The position numbers and the translations under genes were made by a program. From the NCBI RefSeq assembly GCF_026167665.1, contig NZ_CP098740.1:682001-746000 (forward strand): a stretch of DNA of 64,000 nt, written 5' to 3'. Below, piece by piece: positions 42,043 through 49,391 of this stretch. The DNA comes from Streptomyces drozdowiczii. Lineage in GTDB: Bacteria > Actinomycetota > Actinomycetes > Streptomycetales > Streptomycetaceae. The notes below the pieces were generated by a model. The model was not told the DNA's origin, did not search any database, and saw nothing but the letters and a program-made list of their open reading frames with translations. Positions within the stretch are counted from its first letter, which is position 1. Every line of letters begins with the position of its first letter.

Positions 42043-42883
42043 GCACTTCCCGGCCCCCTCCGACCCCGATATGAGCGAGGTCGTGGGCAGCCACGACCTG
42101 CTGTTCGTCACCCTGGACACCCTGCGGTACGACGTCGCGGCCGAGCTGGCCGCCGCCGGGCGCATCCCGCATCTGGCCCGCCATCTGCCGGGCGGCGTCT
42201 GGGAGAAGCGGCACGCCCCGGGCAGCTTCACGTACGCCTCGCACCAGGCGATGTTCGCGGGGTTCCTGCCCACCCCGGCCACGCCCGGGCCGCACCCCCG
42301 GCTGTTCGCCGCCCGGTTCGCGGGCAGCGAGACCACGGCGGAGCGCACCTTCGTGTTCGACACCCCGGACCTGGTCTCGGGGCTCGCGAAGGAGGGCTAC
42401 CGCACGGTGTGCATCGGCGGTGTCGGCTTCTTCAACCTTCGGGGGCCGCTCGGTTCGGTGCTCCCCGGGATGTTCCAGGAGGCGCACTGGGAGCCGGAGT
42501 TCGGCGTGCCCTCGCCCACCTCGTTCGAGGCGCAGGTGGCCCGCGCCGAGGAGGTGGTCGCCGCCCTGCCCGCCGAGCAGCGGCTGTTCCTGTTCGTCAA
42601 CGTCTCCGCGCTCCACCAGCCGAACTGGTTCCACACGCCCGGGGCCACCCGCGACGCCGGTGACAGCCGTGCGACGCACGCCGCCGCCCTGGAGTACGTG
42701 GACGCCCACATCGGCCGGCTCTTCGCCGCCGCGAGCAGCCGCCGCCGTACCTTCGCCATCGTCTGCTCCGACCACGGCACGGCCTACGGCGACGACGGCT
42801 ACACCGGCCACCGGCTCGGCCACGAGTCCGTCTGGACCGTCCCGTACGCCCACTTCTTCCTGGAACCGGGGGCCGTCCGATGA
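42023..42883 (+). CDS. STM4013-family hydrolase of the alkaline phosphatase superfamily
   Basis: A 286-residue sulfatase/phosphatase-like protein. Metal ligands are visible in LFVTLDTLRYD, and in CSDHGTAYGDDG and GHRLGHES near the C terminus. The region GSFTYASHQAMFAGFLP is where the nucleophile (Ser or Thr) sits in this fold. It lacks the CxPxR motif of formylglycine sulfatases, so phosphatase or phosphodiesterase chemistry is more likely. GTG 42023 overlaps the ATP-grasp gene by 20 bases; ATG 42071 is a possible shorter start. It is the third enzyme of the cassette. Confidence 0.8.
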   Translation: MSARPPEHFPAPSDPDMSEVVGSHDLLFVTLDTLRYDVAAELAAAGRIPHLARHLPGGVWEKRHAPGSFTYASHQAMFAGFLPTPATPGPHPRLFAARFAGSETTAERTFVFDTPDLVSGLAKEGYRTVCIGGVGFFNLRGPLGSVLPGMFQEAHWEPEFGVPSPTSFEAQVARAEEVVAALPAEQRLFLFVNVSALHQPNWFHTPGATRDAGDSRATHAAALEYVDAHIGRLFAAASSRRRTFAIVCSDHGTAYGDDGYTGHRLGHESVWTVPYAHFFLEPGAVR

Positions 42884-44229
42884 CCGTGACGCACACCGTC
42901 CGCCCGTACGAGAGCTATGTGTACGCCTACCCGCACAAGACGGCGTACCGCCCGCTCGCCGAGCAGCCCGGCGGGCGGCCGGCCCTGGACGAGCTGTGGG
43001 CGGGGGAACGCAAGGACGCGCTCTCCCTCTATATGCACATCCCGTTCTGCGAGGTCCGCTGCGGCTTCTGCAACCTGTTCACCCGGATCGGCGCCCCCGA
43101 CGAGCTGACCTCGCGCTATCTCGACGCGCTGGACCGGCAGGCGAGTGCCGTGCGCGACGCGCTGGGCGACGCGGAGCCGGTGCGGTTCGCGGCGGCGGCG
43201 TTCGGCGGGGGCACGCCCACCTTCCTGACGGCGGGCGAGCTGGAGCGGCTGTGCGACATCGCGGAGAAGCGGATGGGCGCCGATCTGCGCTCCGTGCCGC
43301 TGTCCGTGGAGACGTCCCCGTCCACCGCGACCGCCGACCGCCTCGCCGTGCTCGCCCGGCGGGGCGCGACCCGCGTCAGCATCGGGGTGCAGTCCTTCGT
43401 GGAGGCCGAGGCCCGCGCGGCGGTGCGCCCGCAGCACGCCGCCGACGTGGAGCGGGCCCTCGGCGCCATCCGGGACGCCTCCATACCCGTGCTCAACATC
43501 GATCTGATCTACGGCATAGACGGCCAGACCGAGCGGACCTGGCACACCTCACTGGACGCGGCGCTGCGCTGGCGCCCGGAGGAGCTGTACCTCTACCCGC
43601 TGTACGTGCGCCCGCTGACCGCCCTCGGCCGACGCTCCCCCGCAGAGGCCGACGCGGCCTGGGACGAGCAGCGCCTGCGCCTGTACCGGGCCGGCCGCGA
43701 CCACCTCCTGGCCCACGGCTACGAGCAGGTGTCGATGCGGATGTTCCGCCGCGCCGACGCCCCGCGCGCGGAGGGGCCCGACGACTACGCGTGCCAGACG
43801 GACGGCATGATCGGCCTGGGCTGCGGCGCCCGCTCCTACACCTCGCGGCTGCACTACTCCTTCGACTACGCGGTCCGGATGGGCGAGGTCCGGGGCATCA
43901 TCGACGCCTACACCGCCACCGAGGACTTCTCCCGCGCCGAGGTCGGGCGGTACACGGACGGGGACGAGGCGCGCCGCCGCCATCTCCTCCAGTCGGTGCT
44001 CCAGGCGCGGGGCATGCCCGTGGAGGACTACCGCGAACGGTTCGGCACCTCGCCCTACGAGGACTTCCCCGAGGAGCTGGCCCGGTTCGAGGCCCGGGGC
44101 TGGCTCGACGCCGGGACGCCGGGTCTGCTGCGGCTGTCGCCCGAGGGGCTGGCGTACTCGGACGCGCTGGGCCCGGAACTCTTCTCCCCCGCCGTCCGGG
44201 CCGCGATGGCCGCGTACGAGCTGAAGTGA
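42880..44229 (+). CDS. STM4012-family radical SAM protein (HemN/HemW-like)
   Basis: A 449-residue radical SAM enzyme. The cluster motif is CEVRCGFC (Cys57, 61, 64) inside YMHIPFCEVRCGFCNLF, as in coproporphyrinogen-oxidase-like proteins. It also has FGGGTPTFL, SVETSPST and SIGVQSF, the SAM- and glycine-binding blocks of the HemN group. A HemN-type C-terminal domain follows. Because it sits in the STM cassette it is not the housekeeping HemW. The ATG overlaps the preceding stop (ATGA). The reaction is unknown; HemN-like enzymes can do decarboxylation, methylation or cyclopropanation. Confidence 0.85.
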   Translation: MTVTHTVRPYESYVYAYPHKTAYRPLAEQPGGRPALDELWAGERKDALSLYMHIPFCEVRCGFCNLFTRIGAPDELTSRYLDALDRQASAVRDALGDAEPVRFAAAAFGGGTPTFLTAGELERLCDIAEKRMGADLRSVPLSVETSPSTATADRLAVLARRGATRVSIGVQSFVEAEARAAVRPQHAADVERALGAIRDASIPVLNIDLIYGIDGQTERTWHTSLDAALRWRPEELYLYPLYVRPLTALGRRSPAEADAAWDEQRLRLYRAGRDHLLAHGYEQVSMRMFRRADAPRAEGPDDYACQTDGMIGLGCGARSYTSRLHYSFDYAVRMGEVRGIIDAYTATEDFSRAEVGRYTDGDEARRRHLLQSVLQARGMPVEDYRERFGTSPYEDFPEELARFEARGWLDAGTPGLLRLSPEGLAYSDALGPELFSPAVRAAMAAYELK

Positions 44230-44235
44230 GGGACC

Positions 44236-45129
44236 GTGGACCTGACGATTCTCTACCGGGGCCCGCTCGCCTCCTGCGACTACGACTGCCCGTACTGCCC
44301 GTTCGCGAAGCGGCGCGACAGCCGGGAGCAGCTGCTGGCGGACCGGGCGGCGCTCGAACGGTTCACGGCGTGGGTGGCGGCGCAGAGCGGTGACCGGATC
44401 TCGGTGCTGTTCACGCCGTGGGGCGAGGGCCTGGTGCGCTCCTGGTACCGCAGGTCGATCGTGGAGCTGGCGGGCCTCCCGCACGTACGCCGGGTGGCGA
44501 TCCAGACGAACCTGAGCGGGCGTACGCGGTGGCTGGCCGAGGCGCCGGAGGCGGCCCGCGAGCGGATCGCGCTCTGGTGCACGTACCACCCGGGGCAGAC
44601 GCCGTACGAGCGTTTCCTCGGCCGGTGCGCGGAGCTGAGGGACCTCGGGGTACGGCACAGCGTGGGCGTGGTGGGGTTCGACGCCCATCTCGGCGAGGCG
44701 CGGCGGCTGCGGGCGGCGCTCCCGGAGGAGGTCTACCTCTGGGTCAACGCCGCCGAGGGGCACACCTACACGGACGAGGAGGCGGAGCGGTGGACGGAGA
44801 TCGATCCGCTGTTCCCGTACAGCCGCCATCCGCACCGCTCGGCGGGGCTGCCCTGCCGGACCGGTGAGTCGGTGATCTCGGTGGACGGGGAGGGCACGGT
44901 GCGCCGCTGCCACTTCGTCCGGGCGGAGCTGGGCAATCTGTACGACGGGAGCTACCGGCGTGCGCTGGGCCCGAGGGCCTGCCCGCTCGCCGTCTGCGAC
45001 TGCCACATCGGCTATGTGCACCTGGAGACGCTGCCGCTGTACGACGTGTTCGCGGGCGGGGTGCTGGAGCGCGTTCCGGCGGCGCTGCCGCTGTCCACGG
45101 TCGCCCCGACGCGGTCTCGGGGCGACTGA
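44236..45129 (+). CDS. STM4011-family radical SAM protein
   Basis: A 297-residue radical SAM protein. The cluster motif is CDYDCPYC (Cys14, 18, 21) at the extreme N terminus, typical of short radical SAM enzymes. Five further cysteines near the C terminus (207, 225, 249, 254, 256, the last within CPLAVCDCHIGYVH) resemble a SPASM/twitch-type auxiliary iron-sulfur site. Such sites are usual in enzymes acting on peptides or proteins. GTG 44236 follows the STM4012 stop by six bases. It is the last gene of the cassette. Confidence 0.85.
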   Translation: MDLTILYRGPLASCDYDCPYCPFAKRRDSREQLLADRAALERFTAWVAAQSGDRISVLFTPWGEGLVRSWYRRSIVELAGLPHVRRVAIQTNLSGRTRWLAEAPEAARERIALWCTYHPGQTPYERFLGRCAELRDLGVRHSVGVVGFDAHLGEARRLRAALPEEVYLWVNAAEGHTYTDEEAERWTEIDPLFPYSRHPHRSAGLPCRTGESVISVDGEGTVRRCHFVRAELGNLYDGSYRRALGPRACPLAVCDCHIGYVHLETLPLYDVFAGGVLERVPAALPLSTVAPTRSRGD

Positions 45130-45149
45130 GGACAGCGGCAGCGGGTCCG

Positions 45150-46004
45150 TCAGAGCGGCAGCAGGTCCGGCCGCTTCGGCTCGACGTGGTCGCCGGAGGA
45201 CTCGCCGCGCAGGCGTCGTCCGATCCACGGGACGAGGTATTCGCGCGCCCAGTGGATGTCGTCGCGGCGGATCTCCAGCGTGCCGCGCGGCGGCTGCGGC
45301 GGCCACGCCTGGTCCGGGTCGGCCGGCACGTCCAGGCCGAGGACCTGGGCGGCGCGCAGCGCGACCCGGGTGTGTCCCTCGGGCGACAGGTGCAGCCGGT
45401 CGCCGTCCCAGGCGCGCCGGTCCTGCACGGAGCGCAGCGACCACAGGTCGAGGACCGGGCAGCCGTAGCGGTCGGCGATGGCCCGGACGTGGGCGGTGTA
45501 GGTGGCGATCTTGCCGCGCAGATGGCGCAGCACGGGGACGCCTCGGGTGTCGAAGCCGGTGGTGACCATGACGGTGCCGACCGACCGCGTGAGGTCGGCG
45601 ACCGCCCGCTCGAAGCGTTCAGCCACGTCGTCCGGGTCGGTGCCCGGCCGGATGATGTCGTTGCCGCCGGCGCAGAAGCTCACCAGATCGGGGGCGAGTT
45701 CCTTGGCGCGGGGCACCTGCTCCTCGACTATCTGGTCGAGGAGGCGTCCTCGTACGGCGAGATTGGCGTACCGGAAGTGCCCGTGCACGGAGAGGGGTGA
45801 GCCCTCGGCATCCGTCCGAATGCCGGGCTCCGGGAGCCGGTCCGCGAGAAGTACCGCGAGCCGGTCGGCCCAGCCGACGAACGTTCCGTCCGGGCCGGGG
45901 TCGCCGACTCCCTCGGTGAAGCTGTCGCCAATCGCCGCGTACGACCCGATGGCGCCCTGTCGGTCGACGGCGCCCTGCTGGAGGTTGTTCGAATCGTCTG
46001 CCAC
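45150..46004 (-). CDS. SGNH/GDSL-family hydrolase
   Basis: A 284-residue esterase-like protein. Block I is YAAIGDSFTEGVGD with the catalytic serine, block III is CAGGNDI, and block V is DRLHLSPEGH with the Asp/His pair. No signal peptide is present, so it is probably cytoplasmic, as with many Streptomyces SGNH proteins. GTG 46004 is supported only by frame length; its ribosome site is weak. It is convergent with the radical SAM cassette, and 20 bases separate the stops. Confidence 0.83.
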   Translation of the reverse strand: MADDSNNLQQGAVDRQGAIGSYAAIGDSFTEGVGDPGPDGTFVGWADRLAVLLADRLPEPGIRTDAEGSPLSVHGHFRYANLAVRGRLLDQIVEEQVPRAKELAPDLVSFCAGGNDIIRPGTDPDDVAERFERAVADLTRSVGTVMVTTGFDTRGVPVLRHLRGKIATYTAHVRAIADRYGCPVLDLWSLRSVQDRRAWDGDRLHLSPEGHTRVALRAAQVLGLDVPADPDQAWPPQPPRGTLEIRRDDIHWAREYLVPWIGRRLRGESSGDHVEPKRPDLLPL

Positions 46005-46110
46005 AACCGCATATCCTGCACCCCGGAATGTGACCTACGCGACCGTAATAAGGGGTTGACGGGTGGTGAGATAAACCACCCGGTCAGTTTTCGGTAAAGG
46101 GGGAATAAGC

Positions 46111-46144
46111 AGAGGGACGACGCACCGCCGTGCGCCGTCCCTCT
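46111..46144. terminator. Hairpin after the LysM/M23 gene
   Basis: AGAGGGACG-A-CGCAC (46111-46125) pairs with GTGCG-C-CGTCCCTCT (46130-46144) with one mismatch and loop CGCC. It lies 43 bases beyond the M23 stop and may also stop transcription coming the other way. Confidence 0.7.
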
Positions 46145-46187
46145 GTGTCGTTCGGTGACCCGGATCACCGGGCCGGTACCGCTCGGA

Positions 46188-47111
46188 TCAGACGTAGATC
46201 CCGTGCGACGCCAGGTAGGCGATCGGGTCGATGTCCGAGCCGTACTCCGGGCCGGTGCGGACCTCGAAGTGGAGGTGCGGGCCGGTGGCGTTGCCGGTGG
46301 AGCCGGAGAGGCCGACCTGCTGGCCCGCGGTCACGGTCTGGCCCGCCGAGACGGAGAGCGAGGACATGTGGCCGTACTGGGAGTAGTGGCCGTCGGCGTG
46401 CTTGATGACGACCTGGTTGCCGTAGGCGCCGCCCCAGCCGGCGGTGACGACGGTGCCGGAGGTGATGGCCTTCACGCTGGTGCCGGTGGAGACGGGGAAG
46501 TCGATGCCGGTGTGGCTGCCGCTGGACCAGCTGGCGCCGGAGGCGCGGTAGGCGGTGGTGTGGTTGCCGGGGACCGGGTGGACGTAGCCGGAGGCGTTGT
46601 CCTGGGAGGCCGGGGCCTCGGTCTTCGCCTCGGTCTGCGCCTCGGTCTTGGTCTCGACCTTCGTCTCGGCCTTGGGCGCGGCCTTCGCCTCGGTCTTCTC
46701 GGCCGTCTTGGCGGGGGCCTTGGACGGGGTGGTGGCGGCGGGGGCCGCCTTGGCGCCGAGGGTCAGCTTCATGCCCGGGAAGATCAGGCTCGGGTTCTCG
46801 CCGACGACCTCGCGGTTGTCCTGGTACAGCTTGTGCCAGCCGCCCTTGAGGTGGTGCTGGGCCGCGATCTTCGACAGGTAGTCGCCGGAGACGACGGAGT
46901 ATGTGGTGGTGCCGGTGCTCTTCGCGGGCTTGGCCGGGGCGGTGTGCGCGGCGGCCGACTGCGACGTGGCCGGGGCGGACTGCTCCGCGGCGTGGGCACC
47001 GGTGGCGCCGAGCAGCGGAAGCGCGATGACGGCTCCGCCGGCGCTCGCGGCGACGACGCCGCGGGCGATGGTGCTGGACTTGGGACGGCGGTGCTTACCC
47101 GAAATGGGCAT
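46188..47111 (-). CDS. Secreted LysM-domain M23 metallopeptidase (cell-wall hydrolase)
   Basis: A 307-residue protein. The signal peptide (about 1-42, ending AHAA) is followed by a LysM domain (YSVVSGDYLSKIAAQHHLKG, about 70-120) for peptidoglycan binding. An Ala/Lys/Glu/Thr-rich linker (about 125-165) leads to an M23 domain with the zinc motifs SHTGIDFP and HLHFE. M23 enzymes cut peptide cross-links in peptidoglycan. GAGAGG precedes the ATG. Its 5' leader carries a c-di-AMP riboswitch, as for other Streptomyces cell-wall remodelling genes, so it should be repressed at high c-di-AMP. Confidence 0.9.
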   Translation of the reverse strand: MPISGKHRRPKSSTIARGVVAASAGGAVIALPLLGATGAHAAEQSAPATSQSAAAHTAPAKPAKSTGTTTYSVVSGDYLSKIAAQHHLKGGWHKLYQDNREVVGENPSLIFPGMKLTLGAKAAPAATTPSKAPAKTAEKTEAKAAPKAETKVETKTEAQTEAKTEAPASQDNASGYVHPVPGNHTTAYRASGASWSSGSHTGIDFPVSTGTSVKAITSGTVVTAGWGGAYGNQVVIKHADGHYSQYGHMSSLSVSAGQTVTAGQQVGLSGSTGNATGPHLHFEVRTGPEYGSDIDPIAYLASHGIYV

Positions 47112-47127
47112 GAAGAATTTCCTCTCC

Positions 47128-47262
47128 GGCGCCTGCGAGGTGAGCTGTCGGGTTCGGGCTGGAGATGCCCGGCCGCGCCTGGCGCGACTTCACCCCTAGC
47201 CGTCCGGTCGTCCCGGTCGGCGGCTTACCTGGTTCCCCCGCTCCTGCCACACGGTGAGTGGG
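47128..47262 (-). ncRNA. c-di-AMP riboswitch (ydaO/yuaA type)
   Basis: On the minus strand the leader contains the hallmark 3' block CCCGACAGCTCACCTCGCAG just upstream of the ribosome site. The middle block is GGCTAGGGGTGAAG and the 5' block GCGGGGGAACCAGG, in the correct order for the ydaO class. It immediately precedes a LysM/M23 hydrolase gene, the classical actinobacterial context. The 5' edge is approximate. Confidence 0.9.
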
Positions 47263-47683
47263 TGCGAATTCCGGACGGCGGCAGGATTGGGCGTTCCATC
47301 CGGATGGACATGGAACGTAAGCGAGCCGGGGCGACGGAAACAAGCCACACGTTCGGCACCGCATTCCGCACCGGAATTGCGGTGCGGAATTCCGGTCACA
47401 CTCCGTGGATTACGGATCTTGGCTTTCCGCGCGGCGCGGGGACTACCCAGCCGGGCCGTCAGCACACACCGTCACGGATATGATCCCGCTCACGAGCGGG
47501 TGATCATCTCCCGCACAATCGGGGCAAGTTGGCAATATCCCATCAATACGGACATGCCATATCCCTCGCCCGGGTCGGCACCGAGCGGGCGGCCGAGATG
47601 ATTGCCCCAGGAACCGATGTCGTATCGTCGCGGTCGTGGGCCCGTCGGCGATACGCGCCGGGGCAGAGCCTCCAGGAGTGACC
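47263..47683. other. Intergenic region with two palindromes, no gene seen
   Basis: This region lies between the riboswitch and the tyrosine phosphatase gene. It is relatively AT-rich. It holds a perfect 11-base stem-loop (47363-47390, loop GAATTG) and an imperfect palindrome (47481-47506, TGATC ends with CCCGCTC and GAGCGGG). These may be operators or structured leader parts. No supported coding frame was found. Confidence 0.5.
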
Positions 47684-48496
47684 GTGACGCAGCAGCTGCC
47701 GCAGACCCCGCCGACGGAGCCCGTCCTCACCGGCGTCCGCAACTTCCGCGACGTGGGCGGCCTGCCCACCACCGACGGCCGTCGGGTCCGGCACGGCCGG
47801 CTCTACCGCAGCGGTCACCTGGCGCACGCCACGGCGGAGGACGCGGCCTTCCTCGGCGGGCTCGGCCTGCACACGGTCTTCGACTTCCGCAATGCGGCGG
47901 ACCACAAGCTGGACGGCCTGGACATCGAGCTGCCCGGCGTACGGAACGTGAGCATCCCGCTCAGCGACCCGGCGGACGGCGCGGAGTTCTGGCGGATGGT
48001 GCGCGACGGCAATCTGGCGGAGCTGCGCTCGATCCTGGCCGACGGCAAGGGCACCAGCCGCATGGTCGCCTCGTACCGCTCGATCATCCTGGAGCGCACC
48101 GCCGAGCACAGCCGGGTGCTGCACGCCCTGGCCGAGGACAGCGTCCCCGCCCTGATGCACTGCGCGGCCGGCAAGGACCGGGCCGGGCTCTCCATCGCGG
48201 TGACGCTGCTGGCGGTGGGCGTCGGGCGGGAGACCATCGAGGCCGACTACCTCAAGTCGAACGACGCGCACCGCCGCTACCGCATCCGGCGCAGCGACAC
48301 CTCGGCCGCCGGGATGTCGCCGGAGGTGCTGGAGCTGCTCAACCCGCTCTTCGGCGCCCAGCCCGACTACCTCGCCGCGGCCTTCGCCGCCATCGACGAG
48401 ACCTGGGGCGGCACCGACCGCTACCTCACCGACGGGCTGAAGCTCACGCCCGCCACCCGTGAGGAGCTGCGCGAAAGGCTCCTCGACGAGAGCTGA
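47684..48496 (+). CDS. Tyrosine phosphatase family protein (PtpB/Y_phosphatase3 type)
   Basis: A 270-residue protein phosphatase. The signature loop is HCAAGKDRAG (CxxxxxR), preceded by NFRDVGGLPTTDGRRV, which marks the Y_phosphatase3/LipA-like family with dual protein and phosphoinositide activity. GTG 47684 lies six bases after AGGAG; GTG 47678 is too close to it. No signal peptide is seen. The gene stands alone. Substrate unknown. Confidence 0.85.
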   Translation: MTQQLPQTPPTEPVLTGVRNFRDVGGLPTTDGRRVRHGRLYRSGHLAHATAEDAAFLGGLGLHTVFDFRNAADHKLDGLDIELPGVRNVSIPLSDPADGAEFWRMVRDGNLAELRSILADGKGTSRMVASYRSIILERTAEHSRVLHALAEDSVPALMHCAAGKDRAGLSIAVTLLAVGVGRETIEADYLKSNDAHRRYRIRRSDTSAAGMSPEVLELLNPLFGAQPDYLAAAFAAIDETWGGTDRYLTDGLKLTPATREELRERLLDES

Positions 48497-48507
48497 GCCG
48501 GCCTCCC

Positions 48508-48684
48508 CTACTGGTTGTGCATGCCGACCGCGAAGAGCAGGTAGAGGAACGCCGCGATGACGTGCCCGGCCACGAGATAGGCGAAGAGCCGGATGACGAG
48601 TCCGCGCGGCATCTTCCTCTCCTGGGTGTCGGCACCGGGACGCGGAGCCGGGGTGAGCGGGTCGTAGTGCTCTGAATCGGACAT
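48508..48684 (-). CDS. Small membrane protein, DUF6126-like
   Basis: A 58-residue protein with a charged N-terminal half (MSDSEHYDPLTPAPRPGAD) and one membrane helix (IRLFAYLVAGHVIAAFLYLL) ending VGMHNQ. It matches small Streptomyces proteins encoded beside XRE-cupin regulators near the hopanoid cluster. The ATG at 48684 lies ten bases after the regulator stop, so both share one transcript. Function unknown. Confidence 0.75.
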   Translation of the reverse strand: MSDSEHYDPLTPAPRPGADTQERKMPRGLVIRLFAYLVAGHVIAAFLYLLFAVGMHNQ

Positions 48685-48694
48685 GACGGGCCTC

Positions 48695-49303
48695 TCAGCG
48701 ACGGTGGACCTGGCCACCGAGGCACAGGTCGGCGGCGGGGCTCTGCAGCAGGGTGTGGACGAAGAGCAGCTCGGCGCCCTCGGGTTCGGGGGCGGCGATC
48801 CGGTGCGGGGTGAGCGAGTCGAAGTGCGCGCCGTCCCCGGGCGCGAGGTCGTGGACCGTCTCGCCGAGCGTCACCCGGAGGCGGCCGGTCAGGACGTACA
48901 GCCACTCCTCGCCGGGGTGGACGCGGACCAGGTCGCCCTGGGCGCCGTACGGGACGCGGACGCGCAGCGCCTGCATCGCCCGGCCGGAGCCGCCGGCCTG
49001 CTGGTACAGCCAGCCGTCGGCGGCCGGGCCCTCGAACGGGCGGCCGCGGACGATCGCGTCACGTTCCGGGGGGATCTCACCGAGGAGTTCGGAGACCGTC
49101 GTACCGTAGATCCTGGCCAGCTGGAGCAGCATCGGCAGCGAGGGCTGGCGTCGGCCCGTTTCGAGCCGGGAGAGGTGGGCGGGCGAGAGCCCGGCCCGCT
49201 GGGCCGCGGTCTCCAGGGTGAGACCACGGCCGCGGCGCAGATCGCGCAGGCGTGGCGCGACACCGGGCAGCTCACCGGCCGCCAGGTCGTCCGGAGGGTT
49301 CAT
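48695..49303 (-). CDS. XRE-family regulator with C-terminal cupin domain
   Basis: A 202-residue regulator. The N-terminal HTH (LTLETAAQRAGLSPAHLSRL, about 29-48, then ETGRRQPSLPMLLQLARIYG) is followed by a cupin sensor (RVHPGEEWLYVLTGRLRVTL, HDLAPGDGAHFDS). Such proteins sense a small metabolite through the cupin. A 29-base palindrome sits just upstream of its start at 49327-49355, which suggests autoregulation. It lies next to hpnO at the end of the hopanoid cluster and may regulate it or the small membrane protein. Confidence 0.87.
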   Translation of the reverse strand: MNPPDDLAAGELPGVAPRLRDLRRGRGLTLETAAQRAGLSPAHLSRLETGRRQPSLPMLLQLARIYGTTVSELLGEIPPERDAIVRGRPFEGPAADGWLYQQAGGSGRAMQALRVRVPYGAQGDLVRVHPGEEWLYVLTGRLRVTLGETVHDLAPGDGAHFDSLTPHRIAAPEPEGAELLFVHTLLQSPAADLCLGGQVHRR

Positions 49304-49326
49304 GCCTCCATTGGGCCCAAGAATTT

Positions 49327-49355
49327 CCCCTGAGGCAAATTTCTTGCCTCAGGGG
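49327..49355. promoter_or_regulatory. Palindromic operator upstream of the XRE-cupin gene
   Basis: CCCCTGAGGCAA (49327-49338) and TTGCCTCAGGGG (49344-49355) are perfectly complementary around ATTTC. It lies 24-52 bases before the start codon, in the promoter zone rather than after a gene end. This favours an operator for the dimeric regulator, although it could also terminate the hopanoid transcript. Confidence 0.6.
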
Positions 49356-49391
49356 CAAAAGCGTGGGCCAAAAGCGTCGGGCAACAGCGTC

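Noticed and set aside
42880..44229. STM4012 considered as housekeeping HemW or HemN
   Set aside because: It is translationally coupled to STM4013 and followed at once by STM4011, and no haem genes are near, so the cassette assignment is better.
38987..45129. The cassette considered as a RiPP cluster with a small precursor peptide
   Set aside because: The genes overlap or are only a few bases apart, leaving no room for a separate small precursor gene; only the STM4015 proteins could act as substrate.
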